Positions 54,501 through 64,000 of a DNA stretch of 64,000 nt are shown here, piece by piece; positions within the stretch are counted from its first letter, which is position 1, and every line of letters starts with the position of its first letter. The notes below the pieces were generated by a model. It saw only the letters and a program-made list of their open reading frames with translations, made no database searches and was not told the origin of the DNA. The DNA comes from Montifringilla adamsi (lineage: Eukaryota; Chordata; Aves; Passeriformes; Passeridae). A program made the position numbers and the translations under genes. Location of the stretch: NCBI GenBank assembly GCA_017590115.1, contig JAGGNK010003335.1:8619916-8683915 (forward strand). Direction: 5' to 3'.

Positions 54501-55000
54501 AGGGGAAAAGGAAAGATGGCAAGACACTGTATCTTAACAGTGGGATGCCAATTACCACTCTCTTTTAACAAAACACAGCCATCTACCAGGGGTGTCTTTG
54601 CCTCCCCACTTGCACAAAGTGACAATTCAATTAGAGGTCTCTTTCTTTCACACTGCTAGAAATTTTAAACAAGTTCCACCTAAAAAGATTAACCATCTCC
54701 ACTTTATTTCATTGAAGCCATCATTGCACTTCTTCATTGACACCTAAGTTATTATAAATTATGGCTCTTTCACAATTCTGTAACTTTCATCTTTGTGTGC
54801 TTTTAACGTTCACCCCTAAGAAGGAGGTCTGCTGTAGAAAAAGGAATTCTCTTGATTTTGTGAGATAGTTTAAAGAGATCTGTATTATATCAGGTGAAGT
54901 GTCAACAGAAATTTGCCATGGTATGCACTTCTGTCAATGCCACCTGTAGCACACTAAATGCATTTGCTGTTATTAGACCCTTCTATTTTTCTTTTCCTAG

Positions 55001-55096
55001 CTGAAAATTCTGCCATGGTTCCTTGGTTGCTCTGTTTCTCAGTATCTGAGGAAGGAAGTTACATCTGCCTATATGACAATATCATCAGCATTCAAG
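55001..55096 (+). other. Exon-like interval with strong splice signals
   Basis: A long pyrimidine tract ending TTTTCCTAG at 55000 is a strong splice acceptor, and CAAG followed by GTGAAT at 55097 is a good donor. The 96 bases between are open in a frame that enters and leaves in phase 1, so the exon could be inserted without shifting a reading frame. The product contains EEGSYICLYD, resembling the Asp/Glu-x-Gly-x-Tyr-x-Cys core of immunoglobulin folds, but it is far too short for a whole domain. No partner exons are visible, so it may be a chance exon, part of a non-coding RNA or a relic. Confidence 0.25.
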
Positions 55097-57086
55097 GTGA
55101 ATGTGTGAGTCAGGAACAGTATGAACTGAGGATCGAAACAGAAAAAAAATTGAAAGAATAATAATTTGGTGGTTTCTAGGGAGGTTCTGCTGGTGCACGT
55201 ACAAGCCTTCAGTCTATACCCACATCTTGTTTTCTCTGTATTTTCTTTATCTAAAGATGGCTCCTTCAGATACAAGTTCTAATCACATAGTCTCTCATCT
55301 ATTGGTTACTTGAAGCTTTTGGGATTTACCAAAGTAATTATTCCTCTTTCTATTTCTGGTCCTTTTTCCCCCCCTATGCTGGTATAATGCCAGGAGTCCC
55401 TATGATTGAGAAAAGATGCAAAGAAGAATATTGAAGATAAAACACTCCAGTAGTAACTCTGTCATCTATTTTGCTAATCTGCCATGTGGAATCTCTGCCA
55501 TGTGAAGAACTCAGGGCAGACAGAAAACTGGGGGTTGAACAGGACATCCATATAGGAAGTGATTCTTCCAATACACAATTTGGAAAATATGAGCATTTTC
55601 AGTGCATTAAATCAGCAGAACAAATATTCACTTTTTTTTTTGTTAGTTTTCTGCCAACTCAGGGCACTGAAATGGCTCAGCAAGCCAATGGCCAAGGGAG
55701 CTGAGGAGGGGGTTTGGCCAGAGGCAAGAGGTGACAAGAAGGCAGATGGCCCTGGGGTGCTACAGAGCCAAGCCTGCATTTCCTGCTGCTCCCACCTGCC
55801 ACTGGCTTGTCAGGAGCTCAGATCAGAGGGGAGCAGAGCTATGTAAGGAAATGGGAACACACAGCTGCAGGGACAGGGGATCAGCAGCACTCCAGTGGCC
55901 CTTTAAAGTAGTTTAAACCACTAGAGTGGCTAGAGCCCTGTGTTTTTCAGCTCTGTTTCCAAAGGTGACATGCTTACATATGATTAATTCCTCAGATGGA
56001 TCAGTGAAGATATTTCAAAGGATTTCTGGTCAGAGATCACTAAGCAGTCTCACTGTTAACACCTAACCTGACCACTCAAGCTTCCATCAAGCATGGAAAA
56101 GCTTAATGAGAAATTAGCCAAACCTGTAATGAGGGGAGCTGATGACAGAGACAGGCTGAAGCTGAGCTGCACACCTGCATTAACCAAAGGCTCAGGTTTC
56201 CCTTTGATTCTGTCAATAATTAAGGTGCTCTTTTACATCTGTAAAACATTTTTTCCCTTTTTCACCCTATAAAAATTCCTATTGAATCAAAGAGTTTGGG
56301 AGTTATCCCTTAGTGTGGTATACCAAATTTAAGTTATAGTTCTGCAAGGAAAAACACTCTGAGCAAGGAAAGGAAAGAAGAGAGAGGATATTGTTTCTAT
56401 TTAAAACAAAGAAAAATCTGGCTAAAGATTTATTGACTTCACTTTTGGTTTAAGCTCTCTAAATATCTTACTAATTAGTATGCAGTGTCACTTATAGAGA
56501 AATCAGAAAATGAGAAAATCAAATGCAGCAGAAAATCAGGATTTGCATTTCTCACACTACTTGTTGCAATTTTTCCAGCTTTTTGTGTCCTGCACCTTAC
56601 AGGGGGGATTCAGTCATAAAACCTCAATTCTTTGTGGAGAAACCTGAGCCAGTTGGTGCCACACTGCGCCCTCAAGTGCACGAGTGCAGCGTCACCAGAA
56701 CTGCATGCAAGCACCCAAATGTTCTTTAGGTTATGGATAATGGATTAAATGTTTATGAGCTTCCAAAATTTGCTTTTGAAACAACTAACAGAGGTTTTGT
56801 AAAGCATAAAGGTATTTTCTTAAACTTATCTAGGGAGTATACAATGTATTTCACTGGTTTATATAATAACTAATAACATTTTCTTCTGCAATTTACATAA
56901 TTTCTGTTACACTAATAGAACTATACGAGCCCATTTCTTCAGCTAATTAAGTCACATATAAGTACTCTCATGTGTGCAAGTTGAAAACTGCTTTAAGTAG
57001 CAAAAATGTCAGCACATTTCAAAAATACTGCATTCATATTTTACTAGGATTCAGCCTGTAATCACATTTATAATTCCTTTGACCTT
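55097..57086. other. Intergenic DNA
   Basis: No supported gene. The segment at about 55650-55900 is GC-richer with two overlapping plus-strand frames that I cannot assign. Confidence 0.5.
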
Positions 57087-57272
57087 ATGCCCCTCAGTTG
57101 AGTCAATTTACAGCACTTTTATAAAATATTAAAAAAGGGAAGGGAAGGGAAGGGAAGGGAGGCAAAGAGAAAAAAGAAAAGACAACTCCAAAAAAGTGCT
57201 ATGCCCCTCAGTTGAGTCAATTTACTGCACTTTTATAAAACATTAAAAAGGGAAGGGAAGGGAAGGGAAGGG
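57087..57272. repeat. Duplicated segment with paired (GGGAA)n repeats
   Basis: Two copies begin ATGCCCCTCAGTTGAGTCAA (57087 and 57201) and continue nearly identically into a GGGAA pentamer repeat (about 57137-57161 and 57250-57272). They differ by at least two substitutions and by repeat length. The 30-40-base AG-rich spacer is not duplicated. The GGGAA runs are plus-strand purine tracts able to form triplex or G-rich structures. Confidence 0.92.
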
Positions 57273-57920
57273 GCCTTGATAAGCCATTAAAAATGTAACC
57301 TAAAACCACACAGGTCATGAAGCCTAGAAATTAAGGTATTCAAACAGATGTGCTCTGATGTCTAAGTTAGTTAGTAGACCAGACCAAATGATACCATTTA
57401 TCCAAACCTTCCTACTCATAAAGTCCTTGGAACATTATGTAACAACTTGTAACAGAAAAGCATCCATTGTAAAATACTAATAACTTCATAATCCCACACG
57501 AAACTCTAGGACTGGTAAATGACCCTGATTCATGGACAGGTAGGATTCCATGATTCCATTAGAGAGCATTCCTGGACACTCATCCAGCAGTCCCAAACCG
57601 AAGTTCCTGTAAAAGGAGCCAAGGAGCTCCTCCTTTCCCCCAGAGATCTCTGTCAGCACAGCCTCTGTCACAGAGCAGCTTCAGGGGTCGCTCAGATGAG
57701 CATCTCAGCTTGGTTCTTTTCTTTTCCTTGGGAGCTCTCCGTGTTTTCTCGGGATGTGGTGTTTGCTGGGCGCTAGAGGCTGCTCTTGAATAAAGTGGTG
57801 CCATAGTGTCACCTGCTGGGAAGTTCTGCCCCTGCCTCTTTTTATAGGGCCAACAAATGTTAAATAACTAAACGAAATGTTTGGTTTTTACCTTCTTTCT
57901 GATACTCCACATTCTAGTCT
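57273..57920. other. Intergenic DNA
   Basis: No supported gene. Overlapping open frames of 60-85 codons at 57.49-57.80 kb on both strands lie in a slightly GC-richer segment and are not recognisable. GATTCCAT occurs twice in tandem at 57544-57559, reminiscent of the octamer tails of avian CR1 elements but too short to call. Confidence 0.45.
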
Positions 57921-58075
57921 GCTATACTCCTATTGAAAGAATTTTTTTTTATTTTTTTCTGAAAACCAGGCAACAGTTCAAAGTAGAACAATAAATATCC
58001 CGCTATACTCCTATTGAAAGAATTATTTTTTTTTCTAAAAACCAGGCAACAGTTCAAAATAGAATTATGAATATA
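57921..58075. repeat. Tandem duplication, 81-bp period
   Basis: Copy 1 starts at 57921 and copy 2 at 58002, both GCTATACTCCTATTGAAAGA, followed by a T-rich run and AACCAGGCAACAGTTCAAA. T-run lengths and a few bases differ, so this duplication looks older or less constrained than that at 23.0 kb. Confidence 0.93.
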
Positions 58076-60907
58076 CTGGACTTTTCTTCAGGCTGTCATT
58101 TGATATATATCTGGTGGGTGTTTGGTCTTAACTGTCTGATTTAAACTTACACTGAGCTGCTGTTCTTTTGATTCCATGCCAACAGTTTCTCTTCCATATT
58201 CTACTGTCTTTTCCTTTATTTACTACAATGACACACATTTCCAGCTATAAATATTTCCTTGTCCTCTTAGGGACTCAAATGATTTTAGAAAGAAGTTTCA
58301 AACAGCTGATTCTGTCATTAACAATGATTTTTTTGCAAGGATGGCACTAGCTGGTGCAGTGGGGTCAGGGAGCATAAAGTTGTGGTTTTGAAATAAAAAA
58401 AAAATTATTTGACTCAATACAGGTGAAATGAGACAACTGGAGTTTTGGTTTTATTTAAATCACTTTTTGATTAGAAGTGATAGGAAAGTATCTTAACTAA
58501 TTAGCTGCATTAGAGGTAGAACAGCTAAAACTTCTCTCATTACTTAATCACTGTTATAAGGGAGGAATTTATTCATGGACATGGAAATTGTTGAGAGTTA
58601 GGGGTTGGTTTTTTGATGAGGTCCCAAAGGAAGCGTTACCATTTCCTAATACCATTTTTCCTCAAGTGGCACTCACTCACCCCAGTAGCCAGAGGGAAGA
58701 ATGTTTCAGTGGTTTGAGGAATGGGGAGGGAGAGAAGAGTTCAAGGAACATTTGATGGCTCTTTGACACTGCTGCAGTCACTGGGAGTGACTCTGGGTGG
58801 CTGCACTGTGTCCATGCACAGCTTCTTGTCCTGCTCACACAGTGGTGGCTCAGGACTTGTGGATGCAGCTCTACTCAGCAACCACTCAGTTCTCAACACT
58901 GTGATCTGTATTGCTCTATAAAATTTCTATAATGTGCTGTCAAACACATAACACACCATTTGGGGGGGGTCTTATGTTATTCCCAACTACAGCAACACTT
59001 GGTATTTATTCCCACCAGCATTTTAAAGGTCAAAAACTCAACTGGATCATTTGCAATATAATCTGTTTTGCTGACTGAAAAAGTTATAGGAATGCAAAGC
59101 ATAAATAACAGCTAATCACAAAAGTTTACCCTTTAGCACACAGTGGCATTTTGCTGTTTTAAAATATTTATAGTGTGATTAACTCAAAATGTTAAATGGC
59201 AAAAAAAGTTCCTTAAAACATTACCCCCCAAAAAAACAATAAATCAGAGATAAACAGGAATTAGCCAAAGAAACTGTCTTGCCAAGTATCATTGAATAAA
59301 AATTTTGTTTCTCCTATTCTAAAATTAATTATCTTCCATTCTGCTAGCCAGACATTTATATTAAATGTACAATTTCCTGATTAAAATAGGAATTCTTCCA
59401 GAATAATCTTTTTCTATACTTTGAATTAATTAGTTTTTAAGTATTTGAAAAGTGAGTTTTTATCCTTTCACACAAGAAGACAAAGAGAGGGTCAGTAAAA
59501 CCAAACAAGGCTGTGCAAGATCCGCATGAAAAAAGAACAAAACTTTACTTATCTCAGCTTCATTAAGGTATTTTTTCTTTAGAAACATCTTGTTAGGAAA
59601 AGCAAAAAGTTGTAAGTGAGTCACTTAGTCCCCTAACTTTTCAATGAGCCCTAACTATTTTAAGTATTTTTGTGATTAAACAGAACTGACATTTATGGCA
59701 GACAAAAACTAGCCACAAAATGGTTTTTCAAAAGAAAATGTTGTTCATCTTCACATGAGTAGCAAGAGCTGGACCAGTGGTCTGTAAAAAGAAGAGTGGT
59801 GAAATACCATCATCTGCAGAAGACCAAAACAAGCCCGATCTCCAAGCTAAAAGTAATCAGTTATTCATGCATAGTGCCCCTCCCTGATAAATCAGTGTGA
59901 AACCAAAGTTACATCACTTTTGGTTTTGAGTTTTTTCATGTTTTATTTAATGTGCTTAAAGCTGTATTCTGTATTAACTTCACCCTCCTTGGCTGCCCAA
60001 AATGACTCCTTAGGAAATTGTACTTTGTAAACAAAACAAATCTCTTTAACTTAGGGCTCCCTTACAATGCCACAAGACTTCTTGCTTGCTTTAAAATAAG
60101 AAGTGTGAGGACAGAGGGCATTTAAAGCAATCAGTGGCTGATTAAGTAATTTTGATCAAACAGTAGTAAGTGAAGCACAACTAAATCATGTGTAGCAAAA
60201 GTTTGAGCACATTTGTTATGCACAGTGTAAATTTTCCTCATCAGACACTTGAAATAAAATTATCAAATGTTTCTTTAATAGTAACATAAGAAAAGATGAT
60301 CACAGACTATGTGATAACTTCACTTCCTATTTTTACAAAATAGCTCACTGTGAGGCTGTAAAGAGGAGTCTGAGGCATCCTTATCTTAAGGGAGCAACAT
60401 AATGAGGTAAAGAGGAGCCTCGGTTAACTCTTATGTTCTCAGTCACAAAACTTTTATGCTCTATTCTTCAGATGCATTGGGGAAAAAAATATTATTTTAA
60501 TTCTTAGAATTTTGCTTCTATTCAAGACTACCTTGTCCACCCTGACTCTAATACTGGGTAGTTAATGAAAGGCAGAAAATCATTATCAAGTCTCACTCCT
60601 GTCAAGAGGTATATTCATATATTCAACTGCAAGACAGCAACATACAGAGCTGAGCTATTTCTTTAAGAAGAGCCCAATACTGCTGGAGTCCACAAGATGG
60701 AGCAGAACTTAACTCCAGCAGCCTTCAAAAGTAGCTTAAAGCCTATACTTAGCTCATCTGAATCATGGGTGAATAAGAGGCTGCTGATCTCTGAATCCTC
60801 AACAAAAATACAAGAGCTTCCATGTGCTTTGTAACACAAATTGTTAAATTTTCAGTATCTAAGAAGCCAAGAAGACAGAATCGATCATAAAGTAGCTTAT
60901 ATTAGGA

Positions 60908-60924
60908 AATATATATATATATAT
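60908..60924. repeat. Short (AT)n microsatellite
   Basis: Eight AT units. Confidence 0.9.
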
Positions 60925-61010
60925 GTCGATCTGAAGATTTACATTGCTGCAAGGCTAAAGAAATTAATCTTTAACTCTCTTTTTCTAGCCTCCTTCCCCT
61001 ATTTCTTAAT

Positions 61011-61016
<6 letters not shown>

Positions 61017-61043
<27 letters not shown>
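61017..61043. repeat. Poly-A tract of 27 bases
   Basis: Uninterrupted A run followed by CACCACC. Possible tail of an old retroposed copy, or a simple homopolymer. No parent sequence is recognised. Confidence 0.92.
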
Positions 61044-61827
61044 CACCACCCAAAAGATTTCCTCTACGTAGCATAAAAAGCTCATATGCAGCATCTACTA
61101 CCTCGTGATTAAACAAGTGACATATCTCAAGCACACACGGCTGCTGCACAGAAAAACAGTTAACAAGCCATACATCACTAGGCTGCATCAATATTTGAGG
61201 CACACAGCAAGATCGGACTTTCACAGTGGGGCAATTTCAGTTCCCCTTCGTGGTGTATCGTTCTACCAAAGCCAGCCCAAGCACATCAGCAAAGTGGCTT
61301 TACTGAGGAGCTGTTTTCATGGCAGTGACGAGGACAATTCCTTTTCACAGCAGCGCACCTGTCACACCAATCCTCCACCTTCAGTCACAACGACTTGATT
61401 CACAGGCAGAGTAACTGAGATCTCGTTAAACTGTCACAACTGAACTGTGTAAATCTGAGACGTCAAAACACATTAATTTTTTTTATTGAAAATCATGTCT
61501 GGGGACACAGATAGCAGTAAAAACCTCTACTTTTTGTTCCTCTCCTAGCTTGTTCAAAGGTGAACTCTTTCCTCATCTTCCACGCCCTTCAATACTGAAC
61601 ACCAAGCGAAGTGTTCTGTCCTGGCCAGGCCTGTCTTACAGCCCTGCCTCCGTGTGCAGGTGCTTCAGGCTGGCTGCGGGACCTGCCCTGCTTCCCAGTT
61701 CCTTCCCGACACCCCAGTCGCCGCCCCAGCCCCCAGAGCTGTCGCTGTCGCTGTCCCGGTCCCTGTCCCAGAGCCCTCCCGGCTCCTTCACGGCCCCCGG
61801 AGCCCTCCCGGTCCGGGCCCCTCACCC

Positions 61828-61841
61828 GGGGCGGGGGCGGC
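61828..61841 (+). promoter_or_regulatory. GC box (Sp1/KLF type)
   Basis: Two overlapping GGGGCGG-type cores, 32-45 bases upstream of the start codon. Typical of CpG-island promoters. Confidence 0.6.
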
Positions 61842-61853
61842 TCCCGAGCCGCG

Positions 61854-61863
61854 GTCATGTGAC
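61854..61863. promoter_or_regulatory. E-box of M-box / CLEAR type
   Basis: GTCATGTGAC has a CATGTG core flanked by GT and AC, the flanks preferred by MITF/TFE and USF bHLH-zip factors. The CLEAR consensus bound by TFEB has CACGTG in the centre, so this is a one-base variant. It lies 10 bases before the start codon. Confidence 0.45.
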
Positions 61864-61867
61864 CCGT

Positions 61868-61880
61868 CCAAGATGGCTGC
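61868..61880 (+). promoter_or_regulatory. YY1-type site overlapping the start codon
   Basis: CCAAGATGGCTGC matches the YY1 core AAGATGGCGGC with one difference. In many TATA-less vertebrate genes this element sits near the transcription start or overlaps the initiator codon, as here. Confidence 0.55.
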
Positions 61881-62140
61881 CGGGGAGCGCCGCGCCGCGC
61901 CCGCCGCGGGAAAGGAGGAAGATTTTGAGATTATTGACAAAAAACAGCTCCCTGACGCGGTCGAGCTGAGGAACGAGGAGAAGGCGAAACCGGAGGAAGC
62001 GCGGTGGTCTGCTCCGATCTTGTCTCTGGCCAGGAAAGCCTCGGAAAACTTGGCGCTGAGCTATGGCAGCGCCCTGAAGTCCGCATCCCTGGTGGGATTG
62101 GTGTCCAAGCCCGGCAGCAGTGACAGCCCGGCAAAGACAA
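61873..62140 (+). CDS. First coding exon of an unidentified protein with LIR-like and amphipathic segments
   Basis: The start codon at 61873 is in context CAAG-ATGG (G at +4, within a YY1-type site) inside the CpG island. The frame also runs upstream, but that part is Pro/Val-repetitive GC-derived sequence. The 89 codons begin MAAGERRAAPAAGK. Residues 15-22 (EEDFEIID) fit the LC3-interacting consensus: an aromatic residue, two any, then Ile, preceded by acids. Residues 30-44 are charged. Residues 46-78 are rich in Ser, Ala and Leu with spaced bulky hydrophobics and few charges, resembling a membrane-binding amphipathic helix. Residues 79-89 are Ser/Pro-rich and probably disordered. There is no signal peptide, so the N-terminus should be cytosolic. 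The exon ends at a donor (ACAA then GTACGG) in phase 1. I could not identify the family; exon status is well supported, function is not. Confidence 0.75.
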
Positions 62141-64000
62141 GTACGGCTCCGCTTCTTTAGTAAACTCGCTTTTGTGGTGCGCAAATGAGTTCGCTCCCGT
62201 AAGTGCTGCTGGGTCGTGTCAGTGGTGCATGGGTGTTACTTTGAATTTTTTTTTTTAAGATGCTGCAGTTTTGTATTGAAGTAAAATTAAACAAGTGACA
62301 CAGATGTAGAATTTAAGAAATGCATTATAACCAGAAGAAGCCTAAACTCTTATATTTGAAGAAAATTACTTTTGTTTTGTTTGCTGCCTTTTCTCCTTTT
62401 CCTTAAAGCTCCAGCAGCCTGACTGCACTGAGGGGTCTCTCAAAATTCCACATCCTCCCTCGAGCGCTGCTCATTCAGGGAAGGAATCTCTGCACCTTTC
62501 ATGACAGAGACTAGACAAGCAAACTGAGTTACAGATTTGTTTAAGTTACTTTTTAACTACACTAAAAATGCCTTCAGTTTAACCACAGATTTCTTTGTTC
62601 AACATTGGCATTTGTGGATCTAGCAGATTTGTGGAACAGGTCTATTAGAACTGAATTAAAAAGGCTTTCGTTAAACCATATGGAAAATAAATCTCAGCAA
62701 TATTCATAATGTAGGGAAAAGAAAACCAAACCCTTTCAAATGTAGCAGAAATTGGGCCTGGAGCTTTGTACTCCTGAGTCTCAGACTGGTGCTTAATTGT
62801 TCTGGGGCACTGGAGCTCAGTTTTGCTCTGTTTGATGCTGACCTTTTTGTTTTTAATGGTACTGAGTATTCAAAGGGAAGTTCCATGCAGTTGAGTTGTG
62901 ACAATGTTACTGCTGATGGACTTCTTCATTTTTATTTTTTTTTAATTCCTCAATGTTGCATAGTCAGAGTTGAAGATTAATTGTCATGAAAAAATTGACT
63001 CTTTTCTTTTCCTGCATCTCATGGTCTCACACCAAACTTCTTGCAGGTTTGTTTACTGAGTGCCCATCTTGCACATTAGGGCTCTAACCTGACAAAGTGC
63101 AGAATATCCCAGTTTCTTTGTTTGCTTTTGGAATAAAGCTGTGGATAGATGTAATTGAAAACAACACACAGCATTTGGCAAGGGGCAGGGAATAAAATAT
63201 TCTTTTGCCTGAAATGAAGCTCCCACGTTCCATGGAACTTTTAGCATAATCTTTCCACTTCTTGCTTGTAAAGTAAGGGAACACACCACGACCTTCCCAC
63301 ATTGCTCAAAGGATTTGGATAATATGTTGATAAGTTTTATGGGAAATTCTGTGTGAAAAATCAGTTAATAATTTGTGAACAGATGCTAAGGCACCTGTTC
63401 TACCTGTTCAATATTACTTACCTTTGACCAAGCACGTACATATAATTTAAAGCAGGTATGTTTAAGAAATAAGCCAAGACCTGCAAGACCACTTGTGGAA
63501 AACGTGGAGCATGTTGCCTGCTGTAGTATTTTTCAGAGATTTTATAACCTCTGTCTGCTACTTCAGATCTGTTGATCATGTGTTCTAAACACATAAACCC
63601 CATCCTAAAACCAGTGTCGGCCACTGAAGAGATTGTGTCCTGCCTTGCAGAGAGGCCAGAAGCTTCAAATGTAAAGAAAACGAATCAAGAAAGACTTGCA
63701 GTCCCAAAGACCAAGGGATGGAGAACTGTGAGCTTTCCTTTGTGCTTCAGTGTTTTCTGACTTCAAAGTGTGCTGAATAATTACAGTAAACAAGGCATGT
63801 GGCTTCAGAAAGATGTTGAAACGAATCTCTTGAGTTGAATAAGATACAAAACTGTGTGACTGCATTCTTAAAGATTGCAGCATCACATCTGTGATCTTTT
63901 GCACTGCGGTAACCTGATTCCTAATCTTTAAAGCTTGGCTTTGGTAGTGTGTCTAATACCTGTTTATTTTGCATGTACCAACCTGCAAAATATGTACTTG
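62141..64000 (+). other. Start of intron 1 of the right-hand gene
   Basis: After the donor at 62141 the sequence soon becomes AT-rich and shows no strong exon up to the window end, apart from one tentative interval at 63651-63727. Small open frames here (62704-62980 and 63053-63302, on both strands) are unrecognised. The transcript presumably continues past 64000. Confidence 0.6.
63651..63727 (+). CDS. Tentative second exon of the right-hand gene
   Basis: TGTCCTGCCTTGCAG ending at 63650 is a good splice acceptor. Joined to exon 1 in phase 1, the next bases stay open and encode a hydrophilic stretch beginning KRPEASNVKK, rich in Lys, Asn and Gln, which would follow the Ser/Pro-rich end of exon 1 naturally. 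A GTGAGC donor follows at 63728, though the preceding ACT is not the preferred exon end. The 77-base exon would leave in phase 0. Without transcripts or homologues this remains a guess; the same frame simply runs to a stop at 63758-63760 if unspliced. Confidence 0.2.

Larger units (their letters stand above)
46031..54990. other. AT-rich intergenic DNA
   Basis: No supported gene. Contains a TG/TA microsatellite (46.5 kb), a 26-base A tract with an adjacent hairpin (47.46-47.51 kb), a G/T-rich repeat (51.5 kb) and several A or T runs of 10-13 bases. Small open frames at 48.1-48.9 kb match nothing I know. Confidence 0.55.
58076..61600. other. AT-rich intergenic DNA upstream of the right-hand gene
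   Basis: No supported gene. It holds a TA microsatellite near 60.91 kb and a 27-base A tract at 61.02 kb. Distal regulatory elements of the right-hand gene may lie here but none can be identified by eye. Confidence 0.55.
61601..61872 (+). promoter_or_regulatory. CpG island promoter and 5' UTR of the right-hand gene
   Basis: GC content and CpG density rise sharply from about 61.62 kb and stay high to about 62.2 kb, spanning the first coding exon. No TATA box is evident. A double GC box (GGGGCGGGGGCGG) lies at 61828-61841, an E-box palindrome at 61854-61863 and a YY1-type site at 61868-61880 across the start codon. Other open frames across this island (for example 61550-61969) are GC shadows. 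Confidence 0.8.

Noticed and set aside
57544..57559. GATTCCAT twice in tandem, similar to the octamer tail of avian CR1 LINEs
   Set aside because: Only 16 bases, and the sequence to its left does not show the CR1 3' region that I would expect. Not enough to call a LINE.
61550..61969. Long open frames on both strands in the right-hand CpG island
   Set aside because: High GC content removes stop codons; the Pro/Arg/Ser-rich products are shadows of the promoter and first exon.
1..64000. Search for CRISPR arrays, operons, phage or integrated viral genes
   Set aside because: No regularly spaced direct repeats with unique spacers, no clustered same-strand genes, and no open frame resembling polymerase, capsid, integrase or envelope proteins.

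Overview
This is a window of vertebrate nuclear DNA, most likely from a bird. Single coding exons sit inside CpG islands and are joined to introns by GT splice donors. The rest is AT-rich DNA (roughly 40% GC by eye) with short microsatellites, poly-A tracts and almost no recognisable interspersed repeats. I see no Alu- or L1-like sequence and no dense LINE copies. The low repeat load suggests a bird (an inference; a reptile is possible). There are no bacterial operons, CRISPR arrays, phage or plasmid genes, tRNAs or rRNAs that I can support.

Layout. At the left end (1-560) a CpG island holds the promoter and first coding exon (212-299, minus strand) of a secreted or membrane protein. The exon encodes a signal peptide and ends at a phase-1 splice donor; the rest of the gene lies outside the window. 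At the right end (about 61.6-62.2 kb) a second CpG island holds the promoter and first coding exon (61873-62140, plus strand) of a cytosolic-looking protein with an acidic LC3-interacting-like motif and a Ser/Ala/Leu-rich amphipathic stretch. Its first intron runs to the window end and may hold a second exon (63651-63727, tentative). I could not name either gene with confidence.

The two genes are head to head, about 61.6 kb apart. Between them I find no convincing protein-coding gene. Open frames are short, overlap on both strands and resemble no family I know. What is clear are short tandem duplications (9.1, 23.0, 57.1 and 57.9 kb, plus two small ones), a 15-bp perfect hairpin (3.2 kb), a cluster of AT-rich perfect palindromes (34.6 kb), G-runs (31.0 kb), G/T-rich simple repeats (1.5 and 51.5 kb), microsatellites and long A or T tracts. 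One exon-like interval at 55001-55096 has strong splice signals and symmetric phase 1-1 boundaries, and deserves a transcript check.

I found no clear new biological system. The most useful leads are the composition of the right-hand exon and its promoter (E-box and YY1-like site at the start codon), the exon-like interval at 55 kb, and the structure-prone repeats.
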